NCBI GenBank assembly: GCA_041393965.1 | Contig: JAWKJB010000001.1 | Coordinates: 744,001 to 808,000, forward strand | Origin: Acidimicrobiia bacterium | Lineage (GTDB): Bacteria; Actinomycetota; Acidimicrobiia; Spongiisociales; UBA5794 | DNA: 64,000 nt | Reading direction: 5' to 3' | Shown here: piece by piece, positions 44,392 to 52,213 of the stretch | How the letters are laid out: each line of letters begins with the position of its first letter | Position numbering within the stretch: the stretch's first letter is position 1 | The notes under the pieces: model-generated | What the model saw: only the letters and a program-made list of their open reading frames with translations | What the model was told of the DNA's origin: nothing | The model's database searches: none | Position numbers and translations under genes: made by a program

Positions 44392-45114
44392 ATGCCGACA
44401 CCCCACATCGCAGCACCAGACGGCGCATTCGCCGAAGCCGTGCTGCTCCCCGGCGACCCCCTTCGTGCGAGGTACATCGCAGATTCGTTCCTCGACGATG
44501 CCCGCGAGGTGACCGCGATACGCAACATGCTCGGATACACCGGCTCGTATCGGGGAATGCCGGTATCCGTCATGGGCACGGGGATGGGTGTGCCGTCAGC
44601 GTCGATCTATATCACCGAGCTGATTCGCACCTACGGGGCCAAGCGACTTATCCGGGTCGGATCATGCGGGGGCATCGCACCCGAGGTCGGGCTCCGCTCG
44701 GTCGTGCTCGCGATCGGGGCCGGAACCGATTCGTGCGTGAACCGCCTCAGGTACTCGGGTTGGGACTTCGCTGCGACCGCGGACTACGGCCTTCTCAACG
44801 CCGCCGTGGGAGCAGCGGCCGCGAGGAGCCAGCGTGTGCATGTGGGCAATGTCCACACCTCGGACAGTTTCTACAACCCCGTCGCCGATGCCCTTTCGAC
44901 ATGGCAGCGGATGGGCATCCTCGCTGTCGAGATGGAGGCCGCAGGGTTGTACGCGATTGCCGCCGAAGAGGGGGTGCGCGCGCTTGCCGTCCTCACCGTG
45001 TCGGACCACCTCGTTACCGCGGACGAGACCACGCCGGATGAGCGGGAGCGATCCTTCGACGAGATGGTGCTCGTCGCACTCGACGCTCTCGTTGCCGACG
45101 CACAGCCCGGATAG
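44392..45114 (+). CDS. deoD: Purine nucleoside phosphorylase, DeoD type
   Basis: A 240-aa hexameric-type phosphorylase. Signatures: AVLLPGDPLRARYIADSFLD, MGTGMGVPSASIYITELI, RVGSCGGIAPEV, GILAVEMEAAGLYAIAAEEG and LTVSDHL with the catalytic Asp. It splits purine (deoxy)nucleosides with phosphate in salvage. The ATG follows ACACGGAGG 9 nt upstream. Length matches the family. Confidence 0.93.
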   Translation: MPTPHIAAPDGAFAEAVLLPGDPLRARYIADSFLDDAREVTAIRNMLGYTGSYRGMPVSVMGTGMGVPSASIYITELIRTYGAKRLIRVGSCGGIAPEVGLRSVVLAIGAGTDSCVNRLRYSGWDFAATADYGLLNAAVGAAAARSQRVHVGNVHTSDSFYNPVADALSTWQRMGILAVEMEAAGLYAIAAEEGVRALAVLTVSDHLVTADETTPDERERSFDEMVLVALDALVADAQPG

Positions 45115-45157
45115 GGTCGCTTCGCACCGACCCTATCGTTCGGTACAAAGGAGTCCT

Positions 45158-45745
45158 GTGGCCAGGTTCGATATCACCTACGATTACCTGTGTCCGTTCG
45201 CACGGATCGCAAACGAAGCGGTGCTCGAGGCGCTCGACGACGGAGCACCGTGGCAGGTGACCTTTCGGCCGTTCTCGCTTTCGCAGAACCATCTCGAGGA
45301 TGGTGCGGTGCCGACGTGGGAGCGTGACCTCGACGATCCGTCATGTCGAGGTGTGCGAGCGCTGCTGTGGTCCCTCGCGGTGCGGGACTCGTTCTCGGAG
45401 GCCTTCCATCTGTTTCACCACGCCGTCTACACCGCCAAGCACGACACCCTTTCGGAGATCGGCGACGAGTCCGTTCTTCGAGAGCTCGCCGCTTCTGTCG
45501 GTCTTGACGGGGATGCTGTAGCGGCCCGAGTCGCATCAGGCGAACCCGCAAGAACCCTCGCGGCGGAGCACAACGATCTGGTCGCGTCCCACGCAGTCTT
45601 CGGCGTTCCTACCTTCATCGGTAATGGCGAGGCGGTGTTCGTGCGGTTGATGGAGCGTCACAACCGGGCTGACATCGAGCGGGTGCTCGACATGGTCGGA
45701 TGGGCCAACCTCAACGAGTTCAAGCGAACCCGACTTCCGATGTAA
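45158..45745 (+). CDS. DsbA-family (thioredoxin-fold) oxidoreductase-like protein
   Basis: A 195-aa protein of the DsbA/FrnE/HCCA-isomerase group: ITYDYLCPFARIANEAVLEA at the N-terminus, an all-helical insert, and HAVFGVPTFIGNGEAVFVRL with the cis-Pro loop (GVPTF). The active site is CPFA rather than CPxC, leaving a single cysteine, so it is more likely a glutathione-S-transferase- or isomerase-like member than a disulfide oxidase. No signal peptide, so cytoplasmic. GTG at 45158 has AAAGGAG 4 nt upstream; 43 bp after deoD. Confidence 0.78.
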   Translation: MARFDITYDYLCPFARIANEAVLEALDDGAPWQVTFRPFSLSQNHLEDGAVPTWERDLDDPSCRGVRALLWSLAVRDSFSEAFHLFHHAVYTAKHDTLSEIGDESVLRELAASVGLDGDAVAARVASGEPARTLAAEHNDLVASHAVFGVPTFIGNGEAVFVRLMERHNRADIERVLDMVGWANLNEFKRTRLPM

Positions 45746-45766
45746 GCGCTCCACCGAGGCCGCTGA

Positions 45767-46768
45767 CTATTCCTTGATCCGTACGGCGTAGATCACCGGT
45801 GTTGCACCTTCGCTGACGGTGAAGTAGGTGTGGTCTGCGTCGATGGTGATCGCCTCTCCTTGCCGTTCGTCGGGGCTCGGTGCTTCACACGGCTCACGCG
45901 AGAGGGTGTCGGCCACCGTGCTGCCACGAGCGCGATGCCACATCCAAACAGTGCGGTAGCCACGCATCGCGATGAGGGAACCGTCGGGGCTCATGTCGGC
46001 ACCCGACACCTCGGCCCCAAGGCGCAGCGTGATCACAGGTTCGAGAACCGTGCGCGGTTCCCCGACCCGGAGGGCTCCGCGGTACACCCTTGCCTCCTCC
46101 CTGTCTTTGGTGATGATGTACACGGCGGGATCAATGGGATCGATGAAGAACGCTTCGGCGTTATGGACACCGTCGGGGTACTCGAATGCGAGCGGCTCCG
46201 AACTCGGGAACCGACCGTCGAGGCTGGTTGGATCGAGGTCCTCGACGCGGTGGAGCGCCACGATGCCGTCGCGGATATCGAAGTTGTCGCCGATGTCCCC
46301 GACATACAGGAAGCTGCCTTCACCGTCGGCGTCGGGCCCCGCCGCCATGTCCTCCCAGTCGAAGGCGAAGCTCCCCGGCAGATCGAAGATCCCGAGATCG
46401 GTCCCGTCGATTCCGAACGCATACAGCCGCGGCCCGTCGCGGGAATCGTTGTGGGACCACAAGACCCCTTCGGTCGTGCGGCTCACGGCAAGGCCTGACG
46501 CCTCGACAAGCGCGGGATTCCCGATCGTCCCTTCGGCGGTCACCTCACCGTACAGCTCACACACCGTTGATCCGGCTGGAACCACGATTCCTTGCGGAAA
46601 GGTCGTGGTTGTCGTGGCGGTCGTTGTCGTGGTTCCGGCGGCGGTGATCGGCGTCATCGTCGTAGGTGAAGCCGAAAGCCCTGGGGTGTCATCGTTGGCG
46701 CGCACGAGCACCACAACGGCGATCGTGAGGGCGGCGATGACGATCAGGGCGATACTGGAGCGACGCAT
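45767..46768 (-). CDS. Secreted or membrane-anchored beta-propeller-like protein
   Basis: A 333-aa protein with an N-terminal membrane helix (about residues 5-23) and a Thr-rich linker (about 35-58). The rest reads as repeating beta blades (LWSHNDSRDGPRLYAFGIDG, FDWEDMAAGPDADGEGSFLY, GDIGDNFDIRDGIVALHRVE, YIITKDREEARVYRGALRVG), consistent with a propeller fold. No catalytic motif recognised. It converges on the DsbA-like gene with 21 bp between them. Expected outside the membrane. Confidence 0.65.
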   Translation of the reverse strand: MRRSSIALIVIAALTIAVVVLVRANDDTPGLSASPTTMTPITAAGTTTTTATTTTTFPQGIVVPAGSTVCELYGEVTAEGTIGNPALVEASGLAVSRTTEGVLWSHNDSRDGPRLYAFGIDGTDLGIFDLPGSFAFDWEDMAAGPDADGEGSFLYVGDIGDNFDIRDGIVALHRVEDLDPTSLDGRFPSSEPLAFEYPDGVHNAEAFFIDPIDPAVYIITKDREEARVYRGALRVGEPRTVLEPVITLRLGAEVSGADMSPDGSLIAMRGYRTVWMWHRARGSTVADTLSREPCEAPSPDERQGEAITIDADHTYFTVSEGATPVIYAVRIKE

Positions 46769-46872
46769 CGCCGGAGGGTATCGCCACGAACGACATGGGG
46801 CCGACTTGGGGTCGCGCCGCACCAGAATCCGACGGTTGATGCCCGGAGGCATGTGGTGGTGTGGCGACCTGT

Positions 46873-48225
46873 TCAGCGACGAGACGCGGCGGCGCTCCCG
46901 AACGCTCGAAGTGCGACAGCCTGGGCGACGATCGCGTGTTCGAGATCGGCGAGGTCGACGCTCTCGTTCGGTCCGTGGTACCGACTCGTTGGATCGGAGG
47001 CTCCAACCAGCAGGATCGCCGCGTTTGGGTAGCGGTCAGCGAAGGCCGCGACAAACGGAATTGAACCACCGACCCCGACCTCGAGGGCGTCGGTTCCGTA
47101 TCCGACCCTCATGCCGGTCCGGTATGCGTCGTACATGGCTCCGGTCGTGTCAAGTGCGAACGCATCTCCCACGGCGCCGGGGGTGACGGTGACCTCGGCA
47201 CCCCACGGGACGCTTTCGGTGATATGGGTAGCGAGGGCGTGCATGGCTTCGTCTGCGTCCTGACCAGGTGGGATTCTCATGCTCACCTTTGCGCTGGCTT
47301 CGGGAACGATCTGGTTGATTGCCTCGGCGATCGGCACGGCATCGATCGCGAGGACCGAGATCGAGGGCTGCATCCAGGTCCGCGCGGTGAGGGATCCGGC
47401 GCCGATCTGGTGCAGTCCGTCGACCGGCAGGGTCTGTTCGTCAGCTTCTTCGATGGTGAAGTCGAGGGGGTCGGCGTCGCCGTGAACGAGCCCGGCAACG
47501 GCGACCGATCCGTCGTCGTGGTGGAGTCGCGCCAGCGTCCTTGCCAGCACCATGAGGGCATCGGGGTAGATGCCCCCGAAGGTGCCCGAGTGGACGCCGT
47601 GGGACAGCGTGCGCACGGTGACCGTACAGTCGACGAGGCCACGCAGGGAGGTCGCGAGCGCCGGTGTGCCGACGCGCCAGTTGCCTGCGTCGGCGATCAC
47701 GATCGCGTCGGAAGCGATGAGTTCGGCATAGGCATCGAGGAACGCGCCGAGATGCGTCGAACCCACTTCTTCCTCGCCCTCGATGAAGACCTTGACGGTG
47801 ACCGGAAGATCCGGTCCGAGCACCCGCAGTGTCGACAGATGGATCGCCACGCCACACTTGTCATCTGAGGTTCCGCGACCGTAGAGCCGACCGTTGACCT
47901 CGGTTGGGGTGAACGGGTCGGTGTCCCAGAGGCGGTCCGGACCGGGCGGTTGCACATCGTGATGTGCATACAAGAGAACGGTCGGCGAACCGTCGGGTCC
48001 GTGCTTGACGCCGTAGACGGCTGGGTGGGCACCATCGATTTCGAGCAGCCGGACCTCGTCCATGCCAGCGTCCGTGAGCAAATCGGCGACGAACTGCGCG
48101 GATCGGCGAACGGGAGTGGCATCGAAGCCGTCGGCGCTCACGGAGGGGATGCGCACCATCGCATCGAGTTCTGCACAGGTGCGGGGGAAGTCGGCGGCAA
48201 CCGCCGAAGTGATGTCGTCATGCAT
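46873..48225 (-). CDS. M20-family dipeptidase/metallopeptidase
   Basis: A 450-aa di-zinc peptidase. Metal ligands are in LLYAHHDVQPPG, RGTSDDKCG and FIEGEEEVGS (catalytic Glu-Glu), with the last His in ASDPTSRYHGPNESV. A dimerisation (lid) domain occupies about residues 190-345. The sequence is closest to M20 dipeptidases of the CNDP/PepV-like group, which cut dipeptides in the cytoplasm. ATG at 48225 is preferred over a start eight codons upstream. Confidence 0.9.
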   Translation of the reverse strand: MHDDITSAVAADFPRTCAELDAMVRIPSVSADGFDATPVRRSAQFVADLLTDAGMDEVRLLEIDGAHPAVYGVKHGPDGSPTVLLYAHHDVQPPGPDRLWDTDPFTPTEVNGRLYGRGTSDDKCGVAIHLSTLRVLGPDLPVTVKVFIEGEEEVGSTHLGAFLDAYAELIASDAIVIADAGNWRVGTPALATSLRGLVDCTVTVRTLSHGVHSGTFGGIYPDALMVLARTLARLHHDDGSVAVAGLVHGDADPLDFTIEEADEQTLPVDGLHQIGAGSLTARTWMQPSISVLAIDAVPIAEAINQIVPEASAKVSMRIPPGQDADEAMHALATHITESVPWGAEVTVTPGAVGDAFALDTTGAMYDAYRTGMRVGYGTDALEVGVGGSIPFVAAFADRYPNAAILLVGASDPTSRYHGPNESVDLADLEHAIVAQAVALRAFGSAAASRR

Positions 48226-48295
48226 GCGCCGAGCGTACCCGCTCGGCATGATCGTGTGGGCGACCGCGACACCACCATCGGACGCCCGCCGAGGG

Positions 48296-49213
48296 CTATG
48301 CGGAGAGCTCTACCGACGCCCGGGTTGCTCGCTGCGCTTCTGGTATCTGGGGTGCTGGGAGGGTGAACAGGACATGCGACACTCCGAACGCCTGCACATA
48401 CGAAACGGAGCCGTTCATCGACCGCGCACTCCCGAGTGCGGTCCTCGCTGCCTCATACATTCCGTCGTCGTATGCGGCGAGCCATGGCTCCTCAGACAAC
48501 CCGGCGCGGGCGGCCAACGGCAGGATCGCACCTTTCCCTGACATCGTGACCGTTGCAGACGGCCCGCGCTGGATTGTCTGAAGCGTCAGCTGCGCACCCT
48601 CGCTCTGGGTCGAGAGATTGACGAGGGTGCGCAGAATCTGACGCACCTTGGCGGGATCACCCAACGCACGCGCCTCGTCGAGGTCGAAGATCAGGCGATT
48701 GGGGTCCTTGTTGGAAGCCGTGATGGTCGCGAGCTCCTCATCGAGGAGAACGACCGTGTTGAGTGCTGGCGTCGCCACAGGTTTGCGTGCCGTGTCGGTC
48801 GCAAGGCAATCCAGGGTCTGTTCGACCTCGGAGGCGCTGTGGCGAATGGCCCGCAGCTTGGTCCTTGCGGCCTCGTCGCACCGGTCGGAGGCTGTCAGGA
48901 GCTGATCCGAGAGGGACACGATGCTCGCGATGGCGTCCCTCGCGGGAAACCGCAGCTGTGTGCGCAGGTCCGCCTCCGCCGCACGCGCGGTGGTGGCGGC
49001 TCGGGTCAGCGCGGTGTTGTCACGCTTCAGTTGGCCAGCTTGATGCAACAGCACGCCGATGAAGGATCCGCCAGCAGCGACGACGAGCAGGATCGCCATC
49101 AGCGCCACCTGTGCACCGAGGTCGGAGGAGCCCGCGACGAGACCGATGATCAACGCCATCAGACTGCCGATGATGGTGCTCGCTGCGATCGCGTGCGTCC
49201 GGTCGCTTGTCAT
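48296..49213 (-). CDS. Membrane protein with degenerate histidine-kinase-like region
   Basis: A 305-aa protein. Two membrane helices (about 10-28 and 34-56), a coiled coil (about 57-92), then LRFPARDAIASIVSLSDQLL, which aligns with a DHp helix but has no phospho-acceptor His in the position of the HELRTPL box, and an ATPase-like part (FDLDEARALGDPAKVRQILR) with a recognisable N-box-like stretch but no glycine-rich G1/G2 boxes. It may be a pseudokinase sensor. No response regulator is adjacent. Confidence 0.6.
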   Translation of the reverse strand: MTSDRTHAIAASTIIGSLMALIIGLVAGSSDLGAQVALMAILLVVAAGGSFIGVLLHQAGQLKRDNTALTRAATTARAAEADLRTQLRFPARDAIASIVSLSDQLLTASDRCDEAARTKLRAIRHSASEVEQTLDCLATDTARKPVATPALNTVVLLDEELATITASNKDPNRLIFDLDEARALGDPAKVRQILRTLVNLSTQSEGAQLTLQTIQRGPSATVTMSGKGAILPLAARAGLSEEPWLAAYDDGMYEAARTALGSARSMNGSVSYVQAFGVSHVLFTLPAPQIPEAQRATRASVELSA

Positions 49214-49285
49214 CGATCCTCCACTGCAAGCATCGACCGGGGCGGGTGCTGACCCGAGGAGGGTTCTTGGGCAAGCAAACGGACT

Positions 49286-49309
49286 AGTGCCCCACTCAGG
49301 CGGGGCACT
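49286..49309. other. Hairpin in the divergent gap 49214-49370
   Basis: AGTGCCCC (49286-49293) pairs perfectly with GGGGCACT (49302-49309) around an 8-nt loop. It lies between two divergent genes, so it is not an ordinary terminator; it may be an operator or end a short RNA. Confidence 0.35.
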
Positions 49310-49358
49310 TGCACACTTGTGCTGCGCAGCTCACCTGTTCCCGACGCGCGACCGGGGG

Positions 49359-49364
49359 TACGAT
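49359..49364 (+). promoter_or_regulatory. -10 box TACGAT of the 49371 gene
   Basis: TACGAT is 6 nt before the ATG at 49371, again without a ribosome-binding site. Confidence 0.45.
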
Positions 49365-49370
49365 GATGGG

Positions 49371-49799
49371 ATGGAGGAACCCATTCTGGTCGCTGTCGAG
49401 GTTCCCATCGTTGGCGATGAACGGCGCAAGAACTGGGCGAAGATCGTCACCGGTGTCGATGAGAGCCTCGCAACCGGGTGGGCGTTCGACGGGGACTTCA
49501 TCGCGACCGGGGGTATCCAGGATGTCCCGATCGGTTCGGTCATCCTCGCCTATGGGGAGCGGGGTTCACGGGTGAACCCACAGATCGAAGCATCCGTGAT
49601 GCGGGTCAACGCCGACGCGACGGTCACTCCCATCGCAGCGGCGAAAGGCAGGGCGTGGGCGAGAACGCTTCGTGATCCGATCGTCGAACTCCTTGCCGAG
49701 GCGAACGACGCGCCGATCGAGGCCCGACCGTGGGATCCGTCGTTGCTTGCCTTCAGCGACGATGCGATCGCCCGCGAAGTCGAGCGTCGAGGCCTCTGA
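49371..49799 (+). CDS. Conserved-looking hypothetical protein, 142 aa
   Basis: A 142-aa soluble protein, acidic, with no signal or membrane segment. Codon use is normal for the window (G/C at third positions). Sequence such as KNWAKIVTGVDESLATGWAF and GSVILAYGERGSRVNPQIEA suggests a beta-rich fold. No family recognised. A -10 box 6 nt ahead supports the start. Confidence 0.6.
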   Translation: MEEPILVAVEVPIVGDERRKNWAKIVTGVDESLATGWAFDGDFIATGGIQDVPIGSVILAYGERGSRVNPQIEASVMRVNADATVTPIAAAKGRAWARTLRDPIVELLAEANDAPIEARPWDPSLLAFSDDAIAREVERRGL

Positions 49800-49889
49800 A
49801 TCCCGCGGTGACCTCGTGGTTTCGGACGCAGGTGTGTGGTGCCGTGAGTTGGTGGCTGGGATCCGGACCGGTTCGTACTACCGTTGCGG

Positions 49890-50999
49890 ATGATGTCGAT
49901 GCCGTACCGCACCGTCCTGGTTCTCGTCGCGCTTGCCACTGCTGTGGTGGGAGTCGCGTCACCCGTCGGTGCAGCGGAAGACGGGTCGGCGTGCGTCACA
50001 TCGGCCGGCGCGAATGCCGTGAGGGCCTCGCTCACACCAACGGGTGCCGTGGAAGAAGATGTGGCCTTCAATCATGACGACCCCGACGCAGCCGACAACC
50101 CCCTCGCCCTGATTCGCTATCCAGGGGAGACCGCCTTGTGGATATCGGCCCAGACGAATCCGCAGGCAACGATCCTTGGCGGTTCCGATGCGTTGCAGCG
50201 CGGGGATCTGCCGGTCTTCGAGGGTCCAGAACGCGCGGATCGGCCCGTGTCGGATTCGATCGTGAGGCTCTTTTGTGGGCTCATGGACCGGAAGCCGTCG
50301 AGCCTTGAGCTCGAGTACTGGGCCGGTCGCTACTGGAATGGCCTTCCGCTGGTGACCATCGCTGAAGCCTTCACGCATTCGAGAGAGTTCGTGAACCGAT
50401 TCGGGGTCCTGTCGGACGAGGAGCTCGTCGCGGTGCTGTACGACAAGGTGTTGGGGAGGCCGGCTGGCTCCGACACGATCCGATCGATCGGCGATCGAAT
50501 CGAATCCGGTGACATCCATCGGGGCAACGCCGTTGTGCAGGTGACCGAGTCCGGGGAGTATGTGTTGCGCACCGGAACGGTCGCTCCCCAGAAGCCGATT
50601 CTGCCCTATCCGGATGTGGGCTCGGGTCGCCGGATCATCTACACGAACGGTGGACAGCGCATCTGGCTGATCGACGATACGGGGGAGCTGTACAAGACGC
50701 ATCAGGTGTCCGGCCGACGAGGGATTCCGGGCGTCGGACGCTACCGCGTGTATTCGATGTCGCGGTATGCGTGGGCGCCACACGATGGCATCACCATGGA
50801 GTACATGGTCAGGTTCGCCCGCGGTGAGTGGCCGTACGGCTTCCACTCCATCCCTGTTCGGCCAGGGGATGTTCCTATGCAGACCCCTGCCCAGCTCGGT
50901 ACGCACCGCTCCGGCGGTTGTGTCCGCCAGATGTGGGACGATGCCAAGGCAGTCTTCGAGTGGGCAACCATCGGAACGAGGGTGATCGTCATCCCGTGA
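49890..50999 (+). CDS. Secreted protein with DUF4214-like region and L,D-transpeptidase (YkuD) domain
   Basis: A 369-aa secreted protein. Signal peptide about residues 1-29 (VLVALATAVVGVASPVGAAE). Middle region (about 125-200) resembles DUF4214-type repeats: LFCGLMDRKPSSLELEYWAG and LYDKVLGRPAGSDTIRSIGD. The C-terminal domain (about 235-369) is YkuD-like, with HDGITMEYMVRF and the catalytic GTHRSGGCVRQ holding the Cys. L,D-transpeptidases cross-link peptidoglycan stems or attach proteins outside the membrane. ATG at 49890 chosen; ATG codons at 49893 and 49899 are alternatives. Confidence 0.8.
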   Translation: MMSMPYRTVLVLVALATAVVGVASPVGAAEDGSACVTSAGANAVRASLTPTGAVEEDVAFNHDDPDAADNPLALIRYPGETALWISAQTNPQATILGGSDALQRGDLPVFEGPERADRPVSDSIVRLFCGLMDRKPSSLELEYWAGRYWNGLPLVTIAEAFTHSREFVNRFGVLSDEELVAVLYDKVLGRPAGSDTIRSIGDRIESGDIHRGNAVVQVTESGEYVLRTGTVAPQKPILPYPDVGSGRRIIYTNGGQRIWLIDDTGELYKTHQVSGRRGIPGVGRYRVYSMSRYAWAPHDGITMEYMVRFARGEWPYGFHSIPVRPGDVPMQTPAQLGTHRSGGCVRQMWDDAKAVFEWATIGTRVIVIP

Positions 51000-51053
51000 C
51001 CGGCGTGGTGTTGGCGCCGGTGTCCTGATGGCGGCTTGGGTGCGCCACCCGAG

Positions 51054-51059
51054 TATTCT
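51054..51059 (+). promoter_or_regulatory. -10 box TATTCT of the 50-aa membrane peptide gene
   Basis: TATTCT lies 7 nt before the ATG at 51067; near-consensus leaderless promoter. Confidence 0.5.
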
Positions 51060-51066
51060 CGTCACC

Positions 51067-51219
51067 ATGTTCTCGCTGATACTCGCAACGGAAGCACACC
51101 CGGTCGAACCCCCAGGCGACGACCTCGCAACCGTTGCTTACGCCATGCTCGTGGCCGTAATGCTGATCGCCGCGGTGGCAACCTGGATCGTCACGCCCAA
51201 GGCTGACAAGCACCACTAA
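51067..51219 (+). CDS. Small single-helix membrane peptide, 50 aa
   Basis: A 50-aa peptide: MFSLILATEAHPVEPPGDDL, then a membrane helix (about residues 22-42, YAMLVAVMLIAAVATWIV) and a basic-polar tail KADKHH. The promoter box 7 nt upstream and normal codon use support expression. Repeat copy C starts 4 bp after its stop codon. Function unknown. Confidence 0.55.
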   Translation: MFSLILATEAHPVEPPGDDLATVAYAMLVAVMLIAAVATWIVTPKADKHH

Positions 51220-51222
51220 TCC

Positions 51223-51329
51223 GCGTACCCAGGGTTCCAGTTCAACTGAAAGGTCAACTGTGGCCCACGGTACGGCTGCTTCTGTGGACGAGGAAGTACC
51301 TTTTCGTTGAACTGGAACCCTGGGTACGC
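51223..51329. repeat. Palindromic element, copy C (107 bp, diverged, inverted)
   Basis: Arms 51223-51254 and 51298-51329 match at 30 of 32 positions, around a 43-nt loop. Read on the minus strand it aligns with copies A and B, sharing the arm ends and an internal CCGTGGGCCA block. In the arms, CCCGTT/AACGGG of A and B is CCAGTT/AACTGG here: a compensated base-pair change. Confidence 0.88.
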
Positions 51330-51352
51330 CTGACGCGGTACGGCTGACGCGA

Positions 51353-51379
51353 CGAAGCCCCCGGGCGGCAGGGGCTTCG
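51353..51379. terminator. Hairpin after repeat copy C
   Basis: CGAAGCCCC (51353-51361) and GGGGCTTCG (51371-51379) form a perfect 9-bp stem with a 9-nt loop, a likely terminator for the gene at 51067-51219, although no U-run follows. Confidence 0.5.
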
Positions 51380-51814
51380 TGCTTGGAGAGGGTGGGTGAC
51401 TGGCTTGGTTGGTCGGATCACCTTGTTCTGAGAACAATTGCCTCGCCGGCCTCCCACCTCCTCTCAGTATCGGGTGTTTCGGGCCCTATCTATAGGCAGT
51501 TCCGTGGGTCGGGCGCATCATTCAGCGGTCGTGCACCTGCGCTGACCGCGACCGGACGAAGCGTTCGTCCCCGCCGTCGATCGGCGGAGACCGTCGACAC
51601 TCAACACCGTTCCGTGTCCGCACACCGATTCGGCCCTCACGAAGGAGTCATGTCGGCGGGCCGACCATGGTGGGTGCGATGACTCGACGGGACCGCCGCG
51701 TACCGTGAGCCGGTTGCGCATCCACACGCAAGCTACCGGACGAGAGCACCGCGGTTGGGCAGCGTGCGCTCAGGTTTCAGCGGCACCGATGTGCCGGAAC
51801 CGGTACGGACGCAG

Positions 51815-51820
51815 TACGCT
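51815..51820 (+). promoter_or_regulatory. -10 box TACGCT of infA
   Basis: Would start transcription near 51827, giving a leader of about 63 nt with a small hairpin (CCGTG/CACGG) and a GGAG ribosome-binding site before the AUC start. Confidence 0.4.
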
Positions 51821-51889
51821 GAAGCCCAGATACGGCCCGAGGGTCGGTGTCCGTGGGCACACGGCGGGTCGAACGATTGGAGTACACCC

Positions 51890-52114
51890 ATCGCTGGCAA
51901 AGATGACTATTTCAGGGCAAAGGGTGTCGTGGTTGAGACCCTCCCGAACGCAACCTTTCGCGTCAAACTCGAGACAGGCCACGAGGTCACAGCTCGGGCA
52001 TCCGGCAAGATGCGCAAGGGACGCATGATCCGCATCATTCCGGGCGATTCGGTCGAGGTGGATGTTTCGGCGTATGACCCGACCATGGGGCGCATCGTGT
52101 GGCGGTACCGCTAG
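51890..52114 (+). CDS. infA: Translation initiation factor IF-1, apparent AUC start
   Basis: The product is a complete 74-aa IF-1 (OB fold): AGKDDYFRAKGVVVETLPNA, FRVKLETGHEVTARASGKMR, IRIIPGDSVEVDVSAYD and GRIVWRYR. The family N-terminus would fall at codon ATC (51890-51892), with GGAG 7 nt upstream (51879-51882). No in-frame ATG, GTG or TTG occurs within about 30 codons upstream; the nearest would add a long unrelated extension. IF-1 binds the ribosomal A site during initiation. It is not in a ribosomal-protein operon here. Confidence 0.88.
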   Translation: MAGKDDYFRAKGVVVETLPNATFRVKLETGHEVTARASGKMRKGRMIRIIPGDSVEVDVSAYDPTMGRIVWRYR

Positions 52115-52201
52115 TCGCAAGCCACTTGCCACGATCCTCGAGCGAGGCAGACAATGCGGGCCTTGAGCCGTTTCGCCTCCATTGTCACCCCCAGGATCTG
52201 A

Positions 52202-52207
52202 TAGGTT
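52202..52207 (+). promoter_or_regulatory. -10 box TAGGTT of the HisA-family gene
   Basis: TAGGTT is 6 nt before the ATG at 52214; leaderless arrangement. Confidence 0.5.
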
Positions 52208-52213
52208 GATGGT

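Larger units (their letters stand above)
51330..51889. other. 560-bp gap without a supported protein gene
   Basis: No reading frame here looks coding. It holds a 9-bp hairpin at 51353-51379, a perfect 15-bp palindrome TTGTTCTGAGAACAA (51423-51437), complementary blocks GAGAGGGTGGG and CCCACCTCCTCTC near 51386-51466 that could close a structure, and the promoter and leader of infA (TACGCT at 51815-51820). An unannotated RNA is possible but unproven. Confidence 0.5.

Noticed and set aside
51383..51682. 99-codon open frame in the long gap before infA
   Set aside because: Amino-acid composition and codon use look random, there is no ribosome-binding site, and several hairpins interrupt it.
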